A stretch of 8,792 bases of DNA from an uncultured Pseudomonadota bacterium (lineage in GTDB: Bacteria; SAR324; NAC60-12): positions 1 through 8,792 of the forward strand of contig CAJXDX010000064.1 in assembly GCA_913052275.1 (NCBI GenBank). The letters run 5' to 3'. A model generated the notes under the pieces. It was not told where the DNA came from. It did no database searches and saw only the letters and a list, made by a program, of their open reading frames with translations. This document shows, piece after piece, positions 1 to 5,927 of the stretch (position 1 is the stretch's first letter; each line of letters opens with the position of its first letter). The position numbers were made by a program, and so were the translations under genes.

Positions 1-407
1 GGCTCGATACCGAGTTTGCTCAATGCTTTTGAATCAGACAGTTTTTCATAAACTTCCAATGTCCCGAAACAGCGGACATCGTCAAAAATCATCAGCCTGC
101 CGCTGCATAAATGGAACCAGACACGGTTATATTTAGAAGGTACATCTAGAGGATCACAGACAATGAATTTCCCGGTCATCCGCATATGCGCTACCATATA
201 TCCCGAAGGTTGCAGGTGAAAAATCAGGTACTTGGCACGGCGGGTCACGTGCATAAATGTTCTCCCGCAAAGATGCTGCTGAAATGCCTCCAGATCTCCC
301 TGCACAATCGGATTGCTTCGAAAAATTTCCACAGAAGAAATTGAATCTCCACAAATTTCATCACTTAATTCCCTCACGACTGTCTCGACTTCAGGTAATT
401 CAGGCAT
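1..407 (-). CDS. mutM: Formamidopyrimidine-DNA glycosylase (Fpg/MutM), 5' part, cut by window edge
   Basis: This is a base-excision repair enzyme that removes oxidised purines such as 8-oxoguanine and cleaves the abasic site (family knowledge). The reverse strand reads 135 complete codons from the ATG at 407 and leaves the window without a stop. The start MPELPEVET is the Fpg signature: Pro2 becomes the N-terminal catalytic nucleophile after Met removal, followed by Glu3. Nei-type enzymes usually begin MPEGPE instead. Further family landmarks are RRAKYL with the conserved Lys59, HMRMTGKF at 74-81, FDDVRCFG at 108-115 and LGIEP at the cut end, matching LGPEP of E. coli Fpg. The helix-two-turn-helix domain and C-terminal zinc finger lie outside the window. 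Cys113 sits where Arg or Lys is common. No clear Shine-Dalgarno sequence precedes the ATG, but the signature fixes the start. The next gene upstream on the same strand ends 406 bases away, so the two are probably not one tight operon. Confidence 0.94.
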   Translation of the reverse strand, partial: MPELPEVETVVRELSDEICGDSISSVEIFRSNPIVQGDLEAFQQHLCGRTFMHVTRRAKYLIFHLQPSGYMVAHMRMTGKFIVCDPLDVPSKYNRVWFHLCSGRLMIFDDVRCFGTLEVYEKLSDSKALSKLGIE

Positions 408-813
408 TTATAATTTATTCATTGTTGTATGGATTGTCTTCGTGCGGGGTATTGTAGCGGAGTTGGTTTCTACTCTCAATTGCTTTCGGCATGAGAGATG
501 TTATTGCTCATCTGTGTGCTCTGTAAAACTTTATAACCTGCTTAAAATTTTTAGTTTTTGATGGAAATATAATATTACTCTGACCCTAATTATATACAAC
601 AGGATTTCTTTAGTGTACTCCAATATACTTTAAAAAATATGTCAAAAAATAATTTTTTTACTTGTTAATGAAGACTCAGGAAAGTGAGAGAAAAATGAAT
701 TTCTCCACGTAAGTCTAATTGAAAGAAACTGAGGATGATATGAATTGAGTATGAAAATGTTTGATGAAGATTGATCCGGAGAAAAAGCAGTAATGACTAT
801 TCTTTCAGCATTT
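408..813. other. AT-rich intergenic stretch between two leftward genes
   Basis: I see no convincing gene here. Short open frames exist, such as a 25-codon one on the reverse strand at 415-492, but it lacks a ribosome binding site and a recognisable product. On the reverse strand there is a perfect TATAAT at 589-594 with a poor -35 (TACACT, 17-base spacing), and a perfect TTGACA at 640-645 with no good -10 at normal distance. Either could belong to the mutM promoter, but neither is a complete match. Bases 611-624 carry a 14-base motif found again upstream of the 799-residue gene. No strong GC-rich terminator hairpin was found after that gene's stop at 814. Confidence 0.5.
611..624 (-). repeat. 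Copy 1 of a 14-base motif upstream of mutM
   Basis: On the plus strand this reads TAGTGTACTCCAAT. It matches TAGTGTACATCAAT at 3307-3320 in 12 of 14 bases. Both copies have the same orientation relative to a leftward gene, lying 203 bases upstream of the mutM start and 93 bases upstream of the 799-residue gene. A shared regulator site is possible but unproven. The reverse strand of each contains TACACT, which could also be a -10 box. Confidence 0.25.
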
Positions 814-3213
814 TCAAGTTTTCTGCAAAGCTTCTTCTACAGCTTTTCTATCCTCTGATTTAAGCATGTAATCCTCCTCAAAAATTGACAGTACTTGAGG
901 ATTCATGATGGTGGCAAGTGTTTTTGGATCATCCATCCCCAGTATGGAGCGAAGTAAACGTTTGAATACCTGCATTGGAGTGCCAATGGAACTTTTACTG
1001 AGTTTAAGGTGTTTTTCCATTCCCTTAGGTGCTTCAAACAGACATGTCGCCTGATTATAATCCAGAGGTGTGTTGCTGTTACTGCAATATCCGTGAGGCA
1101 GGAATTTAAGCCTTGCATAATTATTCAGAAATTCCTGAGTCGTTTTACTCTTTTCCAAATCCTGTTCCAGTTCATTTTCCAGACCCGCCCCTGCTTTAAA
1201 GGTGCTTTCCATTTTGTTCAGAAGTGTGAAAAATGTGTGAGTGTTTGTCATCACCTGGTAGATCATTTTTCCTTCTGATGATGTCATTTGTTTACATGCG
1301 TCTTTTATGGCTGTCATTTCATAAGGTTCAAATGGGTCATAAATGTTTTTTCTTTTTGCGCGTGACAATGGATCCGCTTCTTCGGCCTTTTTTGATTTTC
1401 TGGATTTAGATTGATTTAGAGCAGTCGTTTTACTCCTTTTCACATCTTTTTCTGCTGATTCTGCCTCTTTTGCTGCTTCTTTTATTTTTTGAGCCTGTAC
1501 TCTGCCATTTACAGGTCGCAGCTCAGACTGGAGTTCATCTAAATATCGCTGTTCCTCTTCAGCACCATGCCCAAACATTTCATCCAGAATCCAGTTAAGT
1601 TCTTCAACCTGCTCCATGCTGTGCTTTAAATTATTTTCTGTTAATTCAGGTTCATTGCCTAGAAATGAAATGGTTTGTTCATACAAAGCGGAAGCGTCAG
1701 GATACTGTTCAGGAAGTTTGACTAGATTTTTCAGCATTAATTCTACTTCCCTGATTGAATTATCCAGAAGTACACAAGTTTGAGTAACACTTCCGAAGAT
1801 CATAGCTGCAGAAGTTAATCGAGCGTTGTCATCATAGGCTTTTTGCAGGTATTTAAATACTGTCCTTGAATCTAGGTCCGAAGTGCTTGAAAGTGTAGCC
1901 AGTGAAGTATTGATTTGCTCACAATATTGACCCATCTCCTTTTTGCCCTGATCGAGCAAATCAAGAGCATGTAAAATGCCTTCATTAATGGGCTCATCAA
2001 ACAAATTGAATTCCCTGACGCTTTGCCGAAGTTCTTGAAGCTTCTGACTTTTGGAATCAGCAACCTTACTGCCTTTTTCCAGCATTCCTTTGATGAGATC
2101 AAGGGCTTTAACCAGAAAATTGCTAGTTATGTTTTGTGAAGAAGAATTGTGATAAATTTTTCCAAAAGATATTGAAAGATTCTGCAGAATACCTGTTACT
2201 TCACTTAGTGTCTGGCCAACTCCCCCAAATGTTTCAACAAAAAGTTGCAAATGTTCCAGCTGCTTTGCAGCATGTTCATGAAAATCAACGATGCTTTTTT
2301 CTGTTCCATCAGATTCTTTTTTTTCTTCAAGTGTCTCTAAATGTTTTTTTAGAAATCCCAAAGGTTCAAATGGGATACGAAGCAAATGCATTCGTATAAA
2401 CATGTCCGTGCGGGACACATTGCACAGCTCAATTCCCCAGCCTGGCAGTTTATTTGGGCCTGGGACTTTAACATTTTTCAGCTTTCTTTCAAAATTTGAA
2501 AGATTCTCCAAAATCTCATCTGGAGCAGCCAGCTTTTGAGCAGATTTTTTTGAGATAGCTTCTAACATTGCCTGCTTCTCCAATTCCTGGATGCGGCTTA
2601 CATTCTGGAAGTATTTATATACTGATTGAACTTCCTCCATTGTCATGGGAGGGTCAAAGGTGCTGACATTTTTGTTTTTAAGCAGTTGGTCAGCAAGCGG
2701 CTCAGTCTCTTTTAAAAGATTTTCAACTTCTATTTTTGCTGAATCTTCAACTGTTGCTTCTATCGGCAAACGCGACCATTTACCTTGTTGCAGACCATTG
2801 TGAATGCTGTGTATTTGTTTCAATGATAATTCAACTGCCTTTCCTGCAGAAAACCCCTGTGGCTCCGTATTGTAAAATCCCTGATCAAGGCTGAGATGGA
2901 TACACTCTGCTTGGCGATTAATTTTATGTTTCATCCTCAAAAATCGATCAGAATCTCTGCTAAAATGTTCGGGACTGCGGCACTTGTCGTAGAGCTCTTT
3001 TTTTGTAAGATTAATTTCTTTGAGCATGGTAACAATGCTTTCCTGTTCACCTGGCTGTAAAATCCAGCGATTTTCCTTGCTCAGTGCCACAGAAACAAAT
3101 TCAGTAATCTCCTTTGCCTGTATCAGGGCATCCTGAACTTGTGAAACAGGTTTTCGTTCTGCCTGTAGGGTGGATTTGGCCTGTTTTAATTGTTCCAGTG
3201 AATTAGTGGACAT
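814..3213 (-). CDS. Large cytoplasmic alpha-helical protein of unknown family, 799 aa
   Basis: I do not recognise this protein. The ATG at 3211-3213 has a GGAG ribosome binding site 8 bases upstream (plus-strand CTCC at 3222-3225), and the frame is open for 799 codons to TGA at 814-816. There is no signal peptide or membrane segment, so a cytoplasmic location is inferred. Most of it is charged and Leu/Glu/Lys-rich, with helix-like spacing and scattered coiled-coil stretches. Three parts can be seen: a long helical region at about 1-575; a Lys/Arg/Ser/Ala-rich, probably disordered linker at 576-622; and a C-terminal region at 623-799 opening with NIYDPFEPYE. Inside the first part, residues 258-290 (beginning GWGIEL, ending near PLGFL) are richer in aromatics and hydrophobics and may be a small folded core. 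Cysteines are scattered without a metal-binding spacing, and I found no Walker, kinase, nuclease or HTH motif. The basic linker could bind nucleic acid or tether two domains, but this is speculation. It is divergent from dxs. Coding potential is strong; function is unknown. Confidence 0.88.
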   Translation of the reverse strand: MSTNSLEQLKQAKSTLQAERKPVSQVQDALIQAKEITEFVSVALSKENRWILQPGEQESIVTMLKEINLTKKELYDKCRSPEHFSRDSDRFLRMKHKINRQAECIHLSLDQGFYNTEPQGFSAGKAVELSLKQIHSIHNGLQQGKWSRLPIEATVEDSAKIEVENLLKETEPLADQLLKNKNVSTFDPPMTMEEVQSVYKYFQNVSRIQELEKQAMLEAISKKSAQKLAAPDEILENLSNFERKLKNVKVPGPNKLPGWGIELCNVSRTDMFIRMHLLRIPFEPLGFLKKHLETLEEKKESDGTEKSIVDFHEHAAKQLEHLQLFVETFGGVGQTLSEVTGILQNLSISFGKIYHNSSSQNITSNFLVKALDLIKGMLEKGSKVADSKSQKLQELRQSVREFNLFDEPINEGILHALDLLDQGKKEMGQYCEQINTSLATLSSTSDLDSRTVFKYLQKAYDDNARLTSAAMIFGSVTQTCVLLDNSIREVELMLKNLVKLPEQYPDASALYEQTISFLGNEPELTENNLKHSMEQVEELNWILDEMFGHGAEEEQRYLDELQSELRPVNGRVQAQKIKEAAKEAESAEKDVKRSKTTALNQSKSRKSKKAEEADPLSRAKRKNIYDPFEPYEMTAIKDACKQMTSSEGKMIYQVMTNTHTFFTLLNKMESTFKAGAGLENELEQDLEKSKTTQEFLNNYARLKFLPHGYCSNSNTPLDYNQATCLFEAPKGMEKHLKLSKSSIGTPMQVFKRLLRSILGMDDPKTLATIMNPQVLSIFEEDYMLKSEDRKAVEEALQKT

Positions 3214-3304
3214 AAGATCAGCTCCAAGCTATACTTAATCAGCGTAGTAATAATTTTTTGCAGGTTGTGTCACTTAAAGAAATACTTAATGAACAGAGTT
3301 TTTT

Positions 3305-3310
3305 TATAGT
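3305..3310 (+). promoter_or_regulatory. Candidate -10 box for dxs
   Basis: TATAGT matches the sigma-70 -10 consensus in 5 of 6 bases and lies 39 bases before the dxs ATG. The -35 region at normal spacing is weak, so use of this promoter would depend on an activator or on the AT-rich upstream DNA. Confidence 0.3.
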
Positions 3311-3320
3311 GTACATCAAT
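3307..3320 (-). repeat. Copy 2 of a 14-base motif, upstream of the 799-aa gene
   Basis: TAGTGTACATCAAT on the plus strand, 12 of 14 bases identical to the copy at 611-624. It overlaps the candidate dxs -10 box, so a protein bound here could affect both divergent genes. Confidence 0.25.
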
Positions 3321-3349
3321 TGAATGAAAAAATCATTTCAGATTAAAAA

Positions 3350-5290
3350 ATGAAATCGCTGCTGGAAAGTATCTCACAGCCTCAGGAGATACAAAACTTT
3401 AATTTGAGAGAACTTACACAGTTGGCGCAGGAATGCCGTCAGCGTATAATTGAAGTTACCAGTAAGTGTGGAGGGCACCTTGCTTCCTCACTTGGTGCCG
3501 TGGAAATTACAGTAGCTCTTCTTAAACATTTTGATTTCAGCATTGACCGCCTTGTTTGGGATGTGGGCCATCAGGGATATGCTTATAAAATATTAACAGG
3601 CCGTAATGAAAATTTTGATACTCTTGGCAAATACGGCGGCATCAAAAAATTTCTCTCAAGGGACGAAAGCAGTTATGACCATTTTGGAGCAGGGCATGCG
3701 TCCACCTCCATTTCAGCTGCGCTGGGCATGGCTATTGGACGTGATCTCCAGCAAAGGAAGCATAAGGTTGTTTCAGTCATTGGTGACGGGGCGCTGACGG
3801 GTGGGCTTGCCTTTGAAGCCCTGAATCACAATGGCTCCCTCGATAAGAACATGCTGGTTATTTATAATGACAACGGAATCAGCATTGATCCAAATGTTGG
3901 TGCAATTTCAAAACTGCTGACACGCTTTGCATCTTCACAATTCTACAACCGGTTCAGGGAAGAAACTCTTGATTTCGCAGAGAAAGCGCCGTTTTCTGAG
4001 AGGCTTGGTCTTAAAACCACTTTACAGAAAATGCATGATTCTGCAAAGAGCTTTTTTTCTCCTCCAAGTATGCTCTTTGAACAGTTAGGGTGGAGATATT
4101 TTGGAACAATTGATGGTCATAATCTTCAGGAACTGCTGGATATCATCAAACAAGTCAAGAACTTAGACGGCCCCATTGTCATTCACGCCATCACACAAAA
4201 AGGAAAAGGATACGCTTTTGCAGAAGAAGATGCATATAAGTATCATGGAGTAACACCTTTTGAACCTTTGGATGGAAAATTTAAAAAGAAAAAAACTTCA
4301 GGTCAGGCAATCAGTTATTCCCAGGTATTTGGTGACAAACTTGGTGAATTAATGGAACGTGACGAAAGTGTAGTGGTGTTAACAGCAGCCATGCTGAGTG
4401 GTACAGGGATCGTAAATTTACAGCCAAAATTTCCTGATCGTGTTTTGGATGTTGGCATTGCGGAAGGGCACGCGGTAACTTGTTCTGCAGGACTTGCAAC
4501 TACAGGCAACAAACCTTTTGTTGCGATTTATTCAACTTTTTTACAGCGTGCTTTAGATCATATTATTCACGATGTTGCAGTTCAGCAGCTTCCTGTCAGA
4601 TTTATGTTGGACCGTGCTGGATTCGTAGGTGCGGATGGTCCAACACATCATGGCATGTTTGACCTTACTTACCTTCGCATGATACCAAATATGACAATTA
4701 TGGTTCCGCGTAATGGCGCTGAATTACGCTGCATGATTGAATTTGCCTATAATCACGAAACTGGACCGCTGGCTATTCGATATCCAAGAGGTAATACTAA
4801 AGATCTAGATGAAAATAAAATTCCACCTCTTGAATTTGGAAAAGCGCAAATTTTGAGAAAAGGACAAAATGTTGTACTGTTTGCAGTTGGTACTATGGTT
4901 GAAAAAGCGGAACAGGTGGCAGATCTTCTTGAAAAGCTGGGAGTTTATGCTTCAGTTATTAACGCCCGTTTTGTAAAGCCTCTGGATGAAGACTTGATAG
5001 TTAATTTAGGCAGTGGTGCTAAATTGCTGGTAAGTCTTGAAGAAAACACAATTCATGGAGGATTTGGCAGTGGTGTGCTGGAAATTTTAAGTAAGAATAG
5101 AATATTTATTCCCACGCTGCAGATTGGGGTACCGGACCGTTTCATTCCTCAAGGTTCTCCTGAAGAACAACTGTATGAAGCAGAATTGAACGTGGAACAA
5201 ATTTATGGTCGTGTCCTTGAAAAACTTCCGGAGGTTGTAAAGAAAATAAGAAAAAAAAGGACAATGGAACATAAGAAACGCGCTTCATGA
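3350..5290 (+). CDS. dxs: 1-Deoxy-D-xylulose-5-phosphate synthase
   Basis: DXS condenses pyruvate and glyceraldehyde 3-phosphate into 1-deoxyxylulose 5-phosphate with thiamine diphosphate and Mg2+. This is the first step of the MEP isoprenoid pathway, and the product also feeds thiamine and pyridoxal synthesis. At 646 aa it is slightly longer than the roughly 620 of E. coli. The order of motifs is complete: GGHLASSLG at 41-49 (His43), DVGHQGY at 71-77 (His74), the TPP motif GDGALTGG at 145-152 ending at Asn175, the catalytic Glu372 in GIAEGHAVT, Tyr394, DRAGFVGADGPTHHG at 421-435 with His433, and RYPRG at 477-481 with Arg480. These equal E. coli His49, His80, Glu370, Tyr392, His431 and Arg478. 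The C-terminal transketolase-like domain ends with VPDRFIPQG and a short Lys/Arg-rich tail that I cannot match to the family. Gly373 replaces the usual Gln after the catalytic Glu. The ATG has no good Shine-Dalgarno sequence. A nine-codon frame overlaps it (ATGA), hinting at coupled translation. Confidence 0.97.
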   Translation: MKSLLESISQPQEIQNFNLRELTQLAQECRQRIIEVTSKCGGHLASSLGAVEITVALLKHFDFSIDRLVWDVGHQGYAYKILTGRNENFDTLGKYGGIKKFLSRDESSYDHFGAGHASTSISAALGMAIGRDLQQRKHKVVSVIGDGALTGGLAFEALNHNGSLDKNMLVIYNDNGISIDPNVGAISKLLTRFASSQFYNRFREETLDFAEKAPFSERLGLKTTLQKMHDSAKSFFSPPSMLFEQLGWRYFGTIDGHNLQELLDIIKQVKNLDGPIVIHAITQKGKGYAFAEEDAYKYHGVTPFEPLDGKFKKKKTSGQAISYSQVFGDKLGELMERDESVVVLTAAMLSGTGIVNLQPKFPDRVLDVGIAEGHAVTCSAGLATTGNKPFVAIYSTFLQRALDHIIHDVAVQQLPVRFMLDRAGFVGADGPTHHGMFDLTYLRMIPNMTIMVPRNGAELRCMIEFAYNHETGPLAIRYPRGNTKDLDENKIPPLEFGKAQILRKGQNVVLFAVGTMVEKAEQVADLLEKLGVYASVINARFVKPLDEDLIVNLGSGAKLLVSLEENTIHGGFGSGVLEILSKNRIFIPTLQIGVPDRFIPQGSPEEQLYEAELNVEQIYGRVLEKLPEVVKKIRKKRTMEHKKRAS

Positions 5291-5405
5291 AATTTTACGA
5301 ATTTGCATGTTGCATGATATTAATGTGATTGCAGCATAAATCATCAACTTACCTTTCCAAAGATTACCTTCCTGAATTCTTCTTTAAGAGCTGATAAAAC
5401 GAAAA

Positions 5406-5435
5406 TTGATCCATTTGAATGGTGCGCACTAAAAT
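5406..5435 (+). promoter_or_regulatory. Sigma-70-type promoter for the ZapB-like/TPR operon
   Basis: TTGATC at 5406-5411 (4 of 6 to TTGACA) is followed after 18 bases by TAAAAT at 5430-5435 (5 of 6 to TATAAT). Transcription would start near 5442 and give a leader of about 95 bases before the ATG at 5538. The same TAAAAT -10 box is used in the candidate promoter before the barrel gene. Confidence 0.45.
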
Positions 5436-5471
5436 GTACGGCTTTTGCATTTGAGTTGTGCTGAAAGTTTT

Positions 5472-5506
5472 CCTGGCGGTCCAGGCAACGAATTCCATTG
5501 GGAATT
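5472..5506 (+). promoter_or_regulatory. Two adjacent perfect hairpins in the leader of the ZapB-like gene
   Basis: Stem 1 is CCTGG (5472-5476), loop CGGT, CCAGG (5481-5485). Stem 2 is AATTCC (5491-5496), loop ATTG, GGAATT (5501-5506). Only five bases separate them, and they end 19 bases before the ribosome binding site. Neither is followed by a run of T, so terminators are unlikely. A role in mRNA stability, translation control or protein binding is inferred. Confidence 0.4.
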
Positions 5507-5525
5507 AGCAACCAACCATTTATTC

Positions 5526-5530
5526 GAGGA
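5526..5530 (+). promoter_or_regulatory. Ribosome binding site of the ZapB-like gene
   Basis: GAGGA lies 7 bases before the ATG at 5538. It decides the start: the frame is open further upstream to 5445, but that start has no ribosome binding site and would lie within or just after the promoter. Confidence 0.75.
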
Positions 5531-5537
5531 AAAAAAC

Positions 5538-5927
5538 ATGGCAAATGATTTACTGAAGAAGCTGGAAGAGAAAATAAATTCAGCAATTGAAACCATCGAG
5601 CTGTCACGTATTGAAGTATCTGATCTGAGAGAGCAGAACGAAGAGTTGGAAAATCGTTACGCAGATTGGGAAACAAGGCTGTCAACATTAATAGAAAAAT
5701 TTGAGCAACTGGAAGATGGTGAAGCCGCTGAGGTTGAAGAAGAAGTAAATGCAGCTATGCAGGACACTGAGGAAGAGTCTGAGGAAGAAGTTGAAGCTGC
5801 GGAAGCATTGGATTCAGAAGATGAAGAAGTGGAAGATACTGATGAAGAAGAAGATTTAGGCTCCACTTTTGGCACAAGTGCGGATTCTTTCACTGAAGCT
5901 CCGGAATCTGCTCGGCATTACGCATGA
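5538..5927 (+). CDS. ZapB-like cell-division coiled coil with a long acidic tail, 129 aa
   Basis: Residues 3-59 resemble E. coli ZapB in pattern: LLKKLEEKINSAIETIEL corresponds to FEKLEAKVQQAIDTITL, an Ile/Val-Glu-Asp-Leu heptad core follows, and DWETRLSTLIEKFEQLE matches GWQERLQALLGRMEEV at the ZapB C-terminus. ZapB (81 aa in E. coli) is a cytoplasmic coiled coil that joins the Z-ring through ZapA and helps organise division. Here the coil is shorter by roughly 20 residues and continues into a tail. Residues 55-125 hold no Lys, Arg or His and 32 Asp/Glu, densest at 76-106. The end (107-129) is Ser/Thr-rich. I find no such tail in E. coli ZapB. It may be disordered and act as a spacer or an electrostatic docking site. 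No zapA is visible in the window. A strong GAGGA site fixes the start, and the stop overlaps the next gene's ATG. The resemblance is to a short coiled coil, so homology to ZapB is likely but not certain. Confidence 0.75.
   Translation: MANDLLKKLEEKINSAIETIELSRIEVSDLREQNEELENRYADWETRLSTLIEKFEQLEDGEAAEVEEEVNAAMQDTEEESEEEVEAAEALDSEDEEVEDTDEEEDLGSTFGTSADSFTEAPESARHYA

Larger units (their letters stand above)
3214..3349. promoter_or_regulatory. Divergent control region between the 799-aa gene and dxs
   Basis: This 136-base AT-rich region must drive both the leftward 799-residue gene and rightward dxs, unless either has a distant promoter. For dxs the best -10 is TATAGT at 3305-3310 (5 of 6), with no good -35 at 16-18 bases, giving a leader of about 30 bases. 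For the leftward gene a TATAAA or TACACT on the reverse strand overlaps the same place, so the two polymerases could compete. A nine-codon open frame (MKKSFQIKK) at 3324-3353 ends in a TGA that overlaps the dxs ATG. Confidence 0.45.
5291..5537 (+). promoter_or_regulatory. Intergenic region and leader between dxs and the ZapB-like gene
   Basis: This 247-base gap contains no supported gene. Right after dxs there is an imperfect stem (5309-5318 with 5340-5348, one bulge, 21-base loop) that lacks a following T-tract, so a clear intrinsic terminator for dxs is missing. A promoter at 5406-5435 and two hairpins at 5472-5506 follow. Read-through from dxs remains possible. Confidence 0.5.

Noticed and set aside
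415..492. 25-codon reverse-strand frame just upstream of mutM
   Set aside because: No ribosome binding site, no hydrophobic or structured pattern; a frame of this length is expected by chance.
5309..5348. Stem-loop after dxs as an intrinsic terminator
   Set aside because: The stem is AT-rich with a bulge and a 21-base loop, and no T-run follows.
5436..5537. 6S RNA or another known small RNA next to the ZapB-like gene
   Set aside because: 6S RNA lies near zapA in many proteobacteria, so I looked for it, but the leader is too short and lacks the long interrupted stem with a central bubble.
5344..5688. Reverse-strand open frame of 114 codons across the dxs/ZapB-like gap
   Set aside because: It overlaps the promoter, the ribosome binding site and the coil-coding part of the ZapB-like gene, has no ribosome binding site of its own and no recognisable product.
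5657..5893. Reverse-strand Ser-rich frame of 78 codons
   Set aside because: Its Ser/Ala/Thr bias is just the complement of the Glu/Asp codons of the acidic tail, so it is a shadow.
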